A stretch of DNA of 64,000 bases from Motacilla alba alba (Eukaryota; Chordata; Aves; Passeriformes; Motacillidae), in contig NC_052026.1 in assembly GCF_015832195.1 (NCBI RefSeq), positions 9,345,619 through 9,409,618 on the forward strand, in the 5' to 3' direction. The notes beneath the pieces are model-generated. The model ran no database searches. It was given only the letters and a program-made list of their open reading frames with translations, and was not told where the DNA came from. A program made the position numbers and the translations under genes. Positions within the stretch are counted from its first letter, which is position 1, and each line of letters begins with the position of its first letter. This document shows positions 48,301-59,660 of this stretch, in pieces.

Positions 48301-50309
48301 TGAGTAACTCCATTTGCAAGACTAACCTCCCTTGGAACCAATGAGATTTTTCAAAAAATCAATTTATTGACATGATTATCTCTTCCAGGTCAGACCCTCT
48401 CATCTCAGACATTCAGTCTGAAGCCACGGGTGAAGGACCCAGTTCACAGGAATAACTGCTTGAGTTGGGCACTAATTTCTGCTGAGCAAACCTTACAGTA
48501 GGACTTAGTTCCAGGTAAAGATTTTATTCCTGGAGAGAAAGATAAGCCAAAGCGAAAAAGGAGGGAAGTTAAGCAGTTTTTTTACTGGGAAGCTGGCTTC
48601 ACTGAAAGTCTTTCACCAGTATTTGTAATATCTTCTGATAGAGACAGAAAAATGAGTCAGTGATTGAGGAACAGTTCCACATCATGGAACCCCAGGGAAA
48701 CAGGATGTTGTGTTCCTCCTTACTGCAGCCCAGTGTGACAGGGCTGGCTCTCCGGGACACCTGAGAGGGACAGAGCTCTCCATCTGCACTCTGGGGCTGC
48801 TGAATGGGAACCTTATTGCATGTGCATTACACCTGAGGTGCAAACTCCAATAACATTCTATGGAAATGTGTTTGCAAAAGAAGTGCTTCTGGCTCCTGTG
48901 AAAACCCCACTATTCTGTTGTGTTTTGTCTGGAAGATGAGGGCATCCTGCTCTCCACCTTACTGTCCTGATGCCCCTGTTTCTGAGAATGGAAAACTGGA
49001 GCTACCTCAAGCCACTTCTCTTTTGGAGGGGAGTAATGACTACTCCAAATGTGCAACCCTATTTGCCTGCATATAAACTTTTAATAATGTTCATTAAACT
49101 TTATTAGAATTGTTCGTGCAGCCAGATCAGGGTTACAAATTAAAACCTCAATCCTGCAAACACTTATGGAGCTTTATTCTTGTAACCAAAAGGAAAAATT
49201 TCTCTTTCTGTACTCACACACTTAAACTGAATTTGAAATGTAAATACAGCACTATTTATTTTCTTATCCTCTGACATTAAGGCTAAATCTATGCAGGCAG
49301 GAAAGAAATTATATGTTACTGGTGTTTAAAAAAAAACCAAACTCCACAACCTTTTTGATATGTCATTTAAAAAAAAATATCATTTGGACAAAAAAATTCT
49401 GTTGCAACAGAGTTAGAAAAGTCAATGAAAAAAGTGAACTATAGCTGTAGGTACATAATGATACACAGAAGTGCTGGCCAGAAGAGACACTGAAGTCTCC
49501 AGAAGCACTGCACAGAACTTTATGGGCAAAAGGACCAGATCAAATCAGAGCCTGATACAAGAACCCAGTGAAATTCAAAGAATTTTCCCATTGTTATGCT
49601 TTGAATCAGATGCAGTGACCAACAAACTGCAGGACTGCCGGTATAGGAGCAGCCATAAAACTCAGAAAGAGTTTTTAAAGAAAGCAGACATGAGTGTCAT
49701 AAAGTCAAGGTCAAATTCCATCACCAACACAAGTACATGTGTGAGAGAATTATACCTCTTTTAATCCTAAGTGCAGTATTTATGATTATTTATTTATCTT
49801 GGAACAAAAGGTAAATTAATCCATATATTTTAAAAAGGGTGTTTTTATTCCATTGAGTAATTTCCTTTGAAAAATAAAAATGTTTCCTAAACCCATTAGC
49901 AGTTAAATCTGATTTTTTTTTTGTTGTTTCTATCTGAGATGAGGTTGCATATCATTATTCATGCATAATCTGATTTCAACCGATTCCTTGTTAACATTTT
50001 TTTTGGTGCATTTTCTTATATAAGCAAGAATTAATATACTCAGGCATGAAAGAAATATGCTCTATTGTCTTTTTTTACAATTCTTTGGAATGTGCCATAC
50101 ATCATCTTTAACTCCCAGTGACGTTCAAAACAGCCTGAGGAAAACACGAATAAATACACATCTAAACAAGGAGAAATACACTAATAGGAAAATCATTTAA
50201 GTACAGGCTTGCACAGAGGTACATTAAGCATGTGTAAAATCAGCAGTGCAAATCATGAGCTGAGCCCAAATTTTTGAATAAGCACAAAATATTACTTTAA
50301 GTTCATGCA
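48301..50309. other. No gene recognised
   Basis: Mostly unique AT-rich DNA, with a GC-richer patch at about 48700-48830. The 97-codon frame at 49471-49764 has no recognisable domain. Short A-runs near 49327 and 49369. Confidence 0.55.
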
Positions 50310-51250
50310 GCCTGGCTGCTAAGCGAAGTCAGAGCAGTGCCCAGCGTCACTGCCTGCTCCCTGCCAGCAGCCAGATGCCAAAAGCTCAGCCCTTCCACTC
50401 ACTGCCTGCCCGCGGGAGGACCCCAGCACGAGCAGCTCCCTCTTCTCTAAATTCGAGCACCCTCCAGTGTGCACACCCAGTAACATCCACACACCAGGAA
50501 CATCCACACACCAGTAACATCATCCACACACCCAGTACCAGCATCACCACACACCAGGAACAACATCCTCACACCAGGAACAACATCCACACACCCAGTA
50601 ACAGCATCCCCATACCAGGAACAACATCCTCACACCAGGAACAGCATCCCCACACCCAGTACCAGCATCCCCACACACCAGGACCAACATCCACGCACCA
50701 GGAATAACATCCTCACACCAGGAACAACATCCTCACACCAGGAACAGCATCTCCACACCAGTAACAGCATCCCCACACACCAGTACCAACATCCACACAC
50801 CAGGAACAGCATCTCCACACCAGGAACAACATCCTCACACCAGTACCAACATCCACACACCAGGAACAGCATCCCCACACCAGGAACAGCATCCCCACAC
50901 CCAGTACCGGCATCCCCACACCCAGTACCGGCATCCCCACACCCAGTACCAGCATCCCCGCACCCAGTACCAGCATCCCTGCACCCAGTACCAGCATCCC
51001 CGCACCCAGTAACACCCACACACCAGTAACAGCACCCACACACCAGTAAGGGCACCCACACACCAGTAACAGCACCCCCACACCAGTAAGAGCACCCACA
51101 CAGCAGGAACAGCATGCCCACACCAGTAACACCCAGCCCAGCCCCGTGCCCTGAGCCCGTCCCTCACCGCAGGCCGGGAGCGCTGGGGGAGCAGAGGCTG
51201 TCACCGACCCCAGCACTGCTCCCTGCCAGGGTTCAGGGAACCACGGACCT
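50310..51250. other. GC/CpG-richer island containing a minisatellite
   Basis: An abrupt compositional island in AT-rich DNA. The left flank (50310-50470) has ctgcccgcgggaggacc and other CpGs. The right flank (51120-51250) has gagcccgtccctcaccgcaggccgggagcgctggggg. The two flanks share a near-direct repeat: ctgctccctgccag at 50354-50367 and 51216-51229. A cryptic CpG-island promoter, a GC-biased recombination site or an inserted segment are all possible. No gene is apparent. Confidence 0.7.
50471..51138. repeat. Minisatellite, 20-22-bp unit, ~33 copies
   Basis: The consensus is close to CACACCAGGAACAACATCCC, with two main variants: ..ccaGGAACAacatc and ..cccaGTACCRgcatc. By hand about 33 units can be segmented, mostly 20 bp, with 21- and 22-bp units and some shorter ones at the left end. 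The plus strand is C/A-rich and the minus strand G/T-rich. Long minus-strand frames of 110-167 codons (Gly/Cys/Trp/Val repeats) and a plus-strand 110-codon frame are by-products of the array, not genes. Confidence 0.97.
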
Positions 51251-53074
51251 CTAGAGACAGCTGCTAACCCCGAGTGGATAATTCACATGAGAAATATGGG
51301 GAGATTTTGAGGCTTGCCTGCAGATCCACCCTTTCTAACCGTACCGGCTTTCTTGTCCTCACCCTAATTCCCTCCTGCTATTTCTCACACATTTTCAATA
51401 GTCGTGTACCAGTGAAGATCTCAGAACACCTTGAATCAATATAACCTGCTTGATTCTTTTCCTTTTGCCATACTTTTTGATCATGGGGAGTCACAGAGCC
51501 TGCAGCCTTTCATCACCAGGGCAGGTGAGGGCAGGCAGCTCCCCTGATATGTTAATCGTGAGGAAAACAGGACAAAACCACTTCCGCCTGCTCAAGTACA
51601 GGAAAATGCAAGTGAATATGGAGAACAGTAAGACTCAAAAGGCTATGTCCCATGTAATCCATTAACATCTATTCCTGAGCTTCTTATTGCAATATAATTC
51701 TGCTACTTCTTTTTATTTTGAATTTTCTGTACATAGAATGACAGGCAAAAAATTTAATGTTCAGAATGCTGAGACTATTTATCCTGCAGTACTCTTTCTT
51801 TCTTGTTTATCCTTCATAATAATTGTCTTCTCAGCAACTAGATTGGTTTTTATTTATTTTTACAATTAAAAAAAATATTTGCAGTTCTCATTGATTTTTG
51901 CCTACATGCAATAGTATATTTTGTGGCATTTTAACAAATTAAATTTCACATGGTCAGCTTTGCCAAACTGTCATTATGCAAGAGTAGTTCTCATATTCAT
52001 GTACAGGAAAGATGAAACAGATATAATAACTCCAGAGGTAGTGACTGGGTCGTAAAATTTGACCTTATGAAAGAATTAATGTGATGACCGTTCAAAACTA
52101 AACTGTTGGAGGTCTGTGGTATTTTAGGGCCTGCCACACAGTGTCCGTGTGAATGCTGCTCACAAATATAAAAGCTGTCTAACCTGTCTTGCAACTAAAA
52201 TTAAAAGTTTATTCCAACTAGTCTGTTCACAGAGCCAGATTCTAAGGGCCGCTGTGACTTGGCAAAACCCAGGTCAAATCCATCTTTTCTTTACAGAATT
52301 TCTCTTTCAATCTAAGGTTTAATAAGAAATGAAAGATTTTATAGTAAATTTGCTTATAATTAAGAGGATATACTTGCCATCTAAATGTCTGATTTGCATC
52401 ACTGCAGGCTTTGCCAGGAGTATCTCCCAATATGCTGAAACTAGTCCTACTTCCCAGTGAATACTCCAGAATTTCAAAGGAATCTGTGTGCCCAGCTTCT
52501 TCAAAGTTGCCACCTGATGTCTTTCATCATGTTGACTGAAATCTCAAAAACTGATTTTTTACTGATAGATTAGTTTTGATGCACAGAGCCTTAAGCAGCA
52601 CAGCTGCTTTGTGATCTGAACCATGTAGTCCATCAAGAACAATGATGTTGACCACACTTTACACCTAAATCCAGCCCTGCAGGTGAATCTGAGGGATACA
52701 CAGGTGTCTCTGGAGGCACACCAGCCACATAAAAATCAATATAACCACACAAAAAATATAAGAGGAAAACACTCCCAGGGAGCTTACGAATAGTTTTTTG
52801 CAACCTGTCTTTTACATTTAGATTAATCAATAAAGTAAGAACCATAACTGTCAATATTTAGGCACATAAGCTTCAAGGCTCTATTTCTCAATTACACAAT
52901 TTTCTTGGATATTATCTCTAATCAAAATACTCTACTTGCCAATTCAAGCTCTAACAGAGGGACTTGGGTTTAGAATAAAATGAAAACAGAATGATCATAT
53001 TTTAACATATTTTCAAAAAGAAAACTCAACTTACTTTTAGCTCTAAAATTGTGACCTGGTCCCTGTTCACTAAC
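51251..53074. other. No gene recognised
   Basis: AT-rich unique DNA. Includes a perfect octamer ATTTGCAT (52392-52399). Short frames of 60-73 codons on both strands have no domain. A possible conserved block at about 51885-51990 was noticed but not strong enough to list separately. Confidence 0.55.
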
Positions 53075-53290
53075 CCCCTGGGAGGCACTGGGGGCTGCTG
53101 AGAGGTCCCACCAAAGCCTTGTCCTTTCCAAGCTGGACAAGACCCAACACCTGAGCCACTCATGGTGGCCCTTTGCTGAACCCTCTCCAGGCTTTCAGTG
53201 TCCTCCTTGTTTTCTTCGCTATTTACTGATAGACTACAGCAGCTATCCCAAGGTGATTGGCTAAACAGAACCCCAGAAGCCAGTGTTGTC
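53075..53290 (-). mobile_element. CR1 LINE ORF2 C-terminal fragment
   Basis: The minus-strand frame (ATG at 53370, stop at 53026) contains LERVQQRAT (53164-53190), matching the LERVQ-RAT motif that follows the reverse-transcriptase region in CR1 ORF2. The plus strand shows the usual complement words (tggtggccctttgctgaacc, ctctccaggctttcagtgtcc, agaaccccagaa). It is an internal fragment: the 3' UTR and terminal octamer are not found to its left, so it was broken after insertion or its 3' end has decayed. Not functional. Confidence 0.85.
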
Positions 53291-53560
53291 TTCTGATCAA
53301 AAAGATATTTTCTGCTAGTAGATTCTAGCCTGAAGTCTATCAGTAGCACACTGTATTTGAGTTTTCTCATTCTTACCTTTGATATTTATAGTGTCTCCTC
53401 CTCTTCTAGACATGTAATAACTTATTTACTCACATGTCACCTGAGAAAAGAAGTTGACATAGTAACATTGTTGTACTTAGAAGAAATAATGGAGAGATGG
53501 TCTGTATTAAAATATGATCACTGACTTGAACTGCATAGAAAAGGCAGTTAGAGAATGATT

Positions 53561-53588
53561 CCCATTCTTGTTCTCCCATTCTTGTTCT
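53561..53588. repeat. 14-bp tandem doublet
   Basis: cccattcttgttct occurs twice in a row (53561-53574 and 53575-53588). Exact small duplication. Confidence 0.95.
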
Positions 53589-56500
53589 CCCAGGAGCAAA
53601 GCTGCATGTTCACTTTTGGTTTCAGTTCCAAATTGCAGGAATGTCCAACTGAAAAATGCACCTATTTTCAATTATGGAACCCTTCTGTGCTCCTGACTGC
53701 TCTTTTCCTGTGGTTTAACTTAACTGCAGCAGAAAGAGGCCAGATGGGAGCAGCGAGAGATGACATCACAGCTGTCCGAATGAACAATGTTACAACTACA
53801 CTAAGTTCAGCTGAATGGATCAACAAATAAACAGAACTACTCTTTCCCATTGCTTCCCCACATAAGTCACAACAACTTCAGCCCTTGGCAAATCCTTCTT
53901 CAAAGCAAGACTAATTAATTTTGCATTCTTGTTTTTGTACATATTAATACCTTTTATAGGTCCTTGACCTGAACAGACATTTAACTTTTTAAGTTTTAAT
54001 GTGTCATATGACTTTAATAAATAACTTCTAGTGTTGTTTCTTCCACCTTATTTTTCTCCTCTGCACACCATACATACTTCTACACATACAAATGCTGTGC
54101 CTTCTCTCTCTATAAATGATAAAGGATTGTCTATATTAAAGATGTTCTGCTCTGTTTTATTTAATTTCACTGATTAATACTTTCATTCTCTGACCATGCA
54201 AATACTTTGAATGCAACCAATGGAAATAATCTCACAACTGAGCAACAATAATTTCAGTTTTTTCATGTGAAATGAAAACATTTTTTTAGTATGCATCATG
54301 AAAAATAAATTCCATCCCTCACTTGGTTACCAACTTCTTTTTTGATCTTGACTGCATAAAAGACATCAAGCTAAAAGTTGATTTTGCTCAGGGTTCCTCA
54401 CTATTTGATTCCAATCTGCTGTGTGAGGGACTGAAGCTGCCCTTTAGGGACCCTTAGCCCAGGGATGTGACAACGGCAGAGTGCTTTGCCTCCTGCCTCT
54501 CCAGAGGAACTGGAGAAGAAATTTATCCACACTATGTTAAAGAGCCACTGAGGAGAGCTAAGAAGCATATTTCCTAGTGTTAGGGTTAAGGAGTTAGCTG
54601 GATAAGAGCCAGGATTAAAAGAGCTGCAATAACTCAGGGTTGTAGGTCTCAGCTGATTGTCCACAGGTTTGGCTTAGTTCAAAACCACCCTGAATTTTGG
54701 CAAAACTTAGGTTCTGCCTCTTCAAACCTCATTAACAATTTCAGTGACCTGACTGTTACAGAAACATCACCAAAGCAGCATGCACAAGGAAGGAAATGTG
54801 ATGTGAGGAAAGATAAAGCGCTTTTGACAGATGAGCTTCTTGATCAAGTGTATGCAAGTAATAAAGGGTAGTTTTAAGACTTATGTGACCTGGTCTGACA
54901 AGAGCTGGTGAGTAAATCTCACTGGTATCTCTGACAGAGAAAGCTGTAAGAAACCCCTTATTTGAGATTCATGGTACTGAGCTGAACATTTTGAAAGTAG
55001 ACTAAAAAACTTGTCTCAGTTTTTGGCACTAAGAAAAACTAAAGAACTGGACCTGCTCCCTGTAACTGTTTTCCTGCTTCATTTATTTTCCTTCCTAAGG
55101 CTTGAGCTTCAGCTCCCCCCTTTAGATAAACCATATCAAAACAGGTGGGGGAACGTGTCATTGCAACAGCAGAGTGCAAACCTGTAGCTGTTCTCTGAAG
55201 AGAACCTGGTGTCAACCACAGTTGGTGCTAAAACTTGGAACATCTCATTGGACACTGGCTTTTTGCAAGCCTCTCTGAGGCTGCAATGTCAGAGGGGAAA
55301 GATTTGACATTTATTGATTGATATTTAGTAATTTTCCTTTAGTAAATTTCCTTCACCAAAATTAGGTGCAAGTCTGCCAAGTCCTCCAAGCCATACTTTT
55401 CCCAACACTAGTTGCTAAGAAAAGAAGACTGCACCAGATCTTTGGCTGATCCAAATGGGAATAGCATTCACGTCTCCAGGCCAGAGCTACAAATTGAAAT
55501 TATGGAGTTATTAGTCCACGATATTGTGATGGCTCATAAAGAATTCTTACAAATTAAATAAATCACAAGTTGCCTTACTACTTCTTATTTTAATTTTAAA
55601 AATAATTTTAACAAATTCCATTCCCCAATACTCCTTCTAGGCGCCTTTCCCTGTCCTTAAAATTCCAGTGGATTGTAACAAAAGGGAAAAACTGTAGTAA
55701 TTTTTCAATGATGTGGTAATAAATCTTGCTGTATCTAATTGTGATAATAAGAAATGATGAAACTGAAGGGTATTTTCAGTTTTAGTCAATCTAGGACTCA
55801 AATTTTATTTTCTACAGCTAATTTTCACAGTTCCACATCGAAGAACGTAGAGGATAGGATTCTTATAACAACACTTTAACACCTATTGGTATATAATTAA
55901 TCAGTATTTTCAGGACTGACCTCTAGGAAAAAAGGAACAGATTTTTCATTGTTTTTCATTTCTAACAGGCAAACTGAGTAAGACAGAATAAAATACTTTT
56001 TCCAAGACTCATAGATTAAACTGGACAAAGAGCAGGGGTTCTTGGATCTGTTATTTCCTTTAGCTCACATTGCTAAACCTTTTTTTCTGAAGCCAGTCAG
56101 AACTGTTGAAGTATTGCAGACTGCTTATTCTGCTTTTTGGCAGCACTGCTAATTCTGTGCAAAGTGGTAGGATTTAAATGTATTACTTTCACCACTGCTG
56201 CCCATATGTGAAGTCCTTTTTTTTGGTTTAGTATTAGATAACTGAAGATATCATTCATAAAATCAGTAATACCACATGAAATTACCTCTCTTTGAGGAAA
56301 AGAACTGCTCCACTAAAAACCACAAATGGACTCTAATGACATGATTTTGTTAAGGAGCCCTCTCAGTGTTAGTGTGCAAATGACACCAAGAAATTAGAAT
56401 TCTTTAATACAAACCTTTCTCTGCTTCAGTGGTGCCATTAATGCCCCCCTCTGTTCTCTGAGGTGACAGAGAGGTGGGAGGGAGAGAGGGGCACATCATG

Positions 56501-57463
56501 GTCCTGTGGCACTCAGGTCCTCGAGCTGGTCCCAGGGAGCACCAAAAGCACCTGCTTCAGAGAGACCTTCTGCCATGGACGGGGCTGGCCTGAAAAACAC
56601 ATTCACCATTTTGGTATGAGACTAGTTGCTGCTGCCCAGACTGCTCCTGTGTAATTTGGAAGATAATCTGAGCCAAATGAGGAAGATATTTGCATTTTGC
56701 AAATGACTGGCAGTAGTCTAAACAAGAGATTAAGATGACTATGTAATTTCTTTGCCCCTTCACCAGAAACAACTGTGTTTATATTTACCAGAAATCTCTT
56801 ATGTGTACATTCATTTCCAACTAAAGCTGTTCTACCATATGGATCAGCTATTATACTTTCTCAAAAAGAGAAAAAAGTTAATTTATGATGGAATATTTCT
56901 TTGACTATTTCTATGGGATGATAGGGAACACAGGTAACCATAAATGTGAAAATACTGATTAATTATATACAAAGAGAAAATGTCAATGACTGTTTGCTGC
57001 AAAAGATCTGAAATTGGAGCTAATGACCTCAGGTACATATACCTGAAGGTGCAGAAGGTGTAAATCTCCTCAATCTGCAAAGCTATGAGCTTTTCACTTC
57101 AACTGTCTTGTTATTGTATTCACAAGCTATTAGTTAACAGACATTTAGAAAGAGCAAATAGATTGCAGTTTGGGATAACTAGCATAAATATAATGAGAAA
57201 AAAATCCTGATTTAGATACAGAACTAACAGACATGAAAAAACAGAGACATCAGAGGCAAAATGAAATAGGACTATTTCTAACACACTAAACCCCTTACCA
57301 TCAATATGGTGATTAAAATTTATCAGCCATACAGCAATTGTTGTCCTTGTTTATTTTTTGTGTTGTCAAAAGTTTTCAAATGCAGAAACATAACAGTCAC
57401 AATAATTAAAGGAAATGGTGAAAGTTCATCGCTGCAAAATTAAAATAAAAAAATTAGAAAAAA
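53589..57463. other. No gene recognised
   Basis: Mostly AT-rich unique DNA. Octamers at 54196-54203 (ATGCAAAT) and 56688-56695 (ATTTGCAT, followed by tttgcaaatg). A GC-richer purine patch lies at 56460-56590. Frames at 53555-53830 (+, 91 codons), 54401-54664 (-, 87 codons) and 56463-56654 (+, 63 codons) are not recognisable. Confidence 0.55.
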
Positions 57464-57501
57464 GGAAAAAGGAAGGAAGGAAAGAAGGAAGGAAGGAAGG
57501 A
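57464..57501. repeat. (GGAA)n microsatellite
   Basis: A mostly GGAA tetranucleotide array (about eight units with one AAAG interruption), preceded by A-rich sequence. GGAA is also the ETS-family core, but no function is implied by the sequence alone. Confidence 0.93.
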
Positions 57502-57779
57502 GTTTAAAACCTAGATGTTTAGACAGTCCTGCAAGCCCCCTTGTGACCTTACTCTGATATTTAACAAAACATTAATCTTCTTGCCAGCAATTATAAAGAA
57601 TACAGTGATGTAGCTGGGCTCAGTGAGTGAGTAATAGTAATTCCATTGTTCTCTTTTATTTATGCCTTGGCTGTACCAGGCAGATGAGGTAAGTTGGGGC
57701 TTTTTATATGTTATTATTCTGAACTGGCAATACATAAAGGCTGATTACACAAATATCTGTCTGTTTCTGAAGCACTGTT
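57502..57779. other. No gene recognised
   Basis: Unique DNA with a GAG|GTAAGT donor-like site at about 57688 and an acceptor-like cttcttgccag ending near 57587. All frames between contain stops. The 74-codon minus frame is not gene-like. Confidence 0.5.
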
Positions 57780-57890
57780 TCACACCTCCTTCCAGCTCAT
57801 GATCAAAGCGTTTCAACATTTTATTATGAAATCATGAATCCCTGCTTAGTTTGCATATGAATTATAGCCTTTAAAAAAAACCACACTGGT
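57780..57890. promoter_or_regulatory. Candidate conserved non-coding element
   Basis: Contains ATCAAAG (57802-57808, TCF/LEF-like), TTTTATTATGAAATCATGAAT, then an octamer-like TTTGCATATGAATTATAG (57850-57867). Compact, motif-dense, unique and non-coding. Low-confidence inference. Confidence 0.27.
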
Positions 57891-59509
57891 GTACAACAGT
57901 GACAGTGCCTTTTGAACCAAGGAACAAAACAAGGTGTTACACATTACTTCTGGAAGGCAATGACTTGCTGATTAATTCTGTTTGCTGGAGCACAGTCCAA
58001 CCTCCCTAGTGAATACATAAGCCTTGAGACCAAAGACATTTTTTTTTGTGAACAGGCCAGTGATTTTTCCTTTTGTAAGAAACTGAGCTCTATTAAGAAG
58101 TTGAGAAAATGTTGTCATGTAGCTGTAACCAAAACAAAACTACAAGAGCTTCCTTCTGCTTTTCTGAAATGCAGTAGCTATTCTAAAAATGGAAAATAAT
58201 CCAATTGTCCAGTTAATAGCATCCCAATGTACAAACCTTGCTTTCTGAAAGTTGCTGAGTGGGTTCCACCCATGTGAATAAAGCACATTGAAAGAAGACA
58301 GTGAAGGAGAGCTCCCTAAGCCCTCACAGGTGTCTGCTCCTACTTCTTAGGAAAGCTGCTATGGTGCCTTTAAGATTCACACTTACTAAATTTCAAGGAT
58401 CAAAAAAACTCTTTATGTTCAATCTTTCTACTTCAGAAAGAGGAGGCATCAAGTTATCCACTCTGATTTTTTACCTTCTGAGAAACTTGCATTTCAGAGT
58501 CACAGGACTGTGAATAGAAGACATAACACTGAGTTTTGGAAGAACAGCGTCCAGTTGCTGATGCTTATGCCAAGATGTGGCATTCCTGTATGACCTACAC
58601 ACCTAATTGGATGCCAGCAGCTGATCTTTTACATATACCATGTTTTCCTCACAGTAGTCTGAAAAAGTGCCATTCCTATAAAATATAAAATATACTAAGG
58701 ATTTTCCAAGTTTGTTTTGCATCATACATATATGAACTGTGAACAATCTAATGAGTAGAAATAAAGTTTTACAAGGTTTTACTGTCAGTAATTTGCAACT
58801 ATTAATTTTGTTGAAAGCCATGCCATTTCTGTCACTTCAGTCAAAGCAGGATTTGGCCCATAATTATTGACCTTTTTTTGTAATGACATCTTCCTCCTTT
58901 GTTCACTTCTCTGTATTGGCAGATGCAGATCATCTTTATAAACCTGATAATGTCACCAAATCAAAATCTAATGTAGGAGGGCAAAGAAAAACTACTTCTG
59001 TTTCATGACCTGCCAAAACAGTAATCTAAACTTTGGTTGCTGCACTTCCCCACAGCTGTACAATGAAAGATCATGCAGCCAAGGCAACAGCCAAGCTGAG
59101 AACACTTGGTTTGTTAAAGATTTTTCAGATCATCAGTAGGTGGCTGAAGAAATTAAACTTTATACAGCATTTGTTTTCTGAACAGCAAAAGGCTTAGCTT
59201 GTCACACTGAATCGTATTTTCCTCTTGGAGTAAACGCATGGAGGTTATCCAAAAGCAGATTCAACTGAATGGCATCTGTGTAACCTGGCTCTGCCTCACT
59301 GCTGGCCTCTGGGGCCGTGAACACTCACACATCTTTTGTCATGATATCAGCCAAGGGGTTCTTTGGCTGGCCAATTCAACGCATTTGAAAAAGTCTGTAA
59401 AACTAGCTACCACTTCAGATGTTCTCTGTGAAATAACTCTGAATGTGCATCTTTGACCTTATAAACATTTCTTCAGCACAGCCTAAATGTGGGTGGGTTT
59501 AGATTCTGT
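57891..59509. other. No gene recognised
   Basis: Unique AT-rich DNA with frames of about 70 codons on both strands (58301-58513, 58603-58821, 59238-59456), none recognisable. Confidence 0.6.
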
Positions 59510-59660
59510 GCATTAGAGTAATTGCATTTTTTACCCTAGCACATTTTAAAGCCGAGCAGAACAGCATTGCAGTGTGTGAGACTAGCAATTATGCTTTTAT
59601 CAGTATAAATACGTTATTATTGAAATGAATGAATTAATATATAAAGCCTCCATGTGCAGA
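59510..59660. promoter_or_regulatory. Candidate conserved non-coding element
   Basis: Contains aaagccgagcagaacagc, tagcaattatgcttttatca (TTATCA is GATA-like on the complement), aaatacgttattattg and atgaatgaattaat. CpGs are retained within AT-rich unique DNA. The 76-codon frame starting at 59625 overlaps its end but has no domain. Confidence 0.25.

Noticed and set aside
50630..51216. Long minus-strand open frames (110-167 codons) encoding Gly/Cys/Trp/Val repeats, and a plus-strand 110-codon frame
   Set aside because: They are translations of the 20-22-bp minisatellite. Several frames are open at once because the unit rarely contains a stop on those strands. No flanking coding signal.
53026..53370. 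114-codon minus-strand frame as a host gene
   Set aside because: The LERVQQRAT segment identifies it as a decayed CR1 ORF2 piece, not a host protein.
57588..57688. Acceptor-like/donor-like pair around 57587 and 57688
   Set aside because: Acceptor is weak and all frames between are closed; weaker than the 46-kb candidate.
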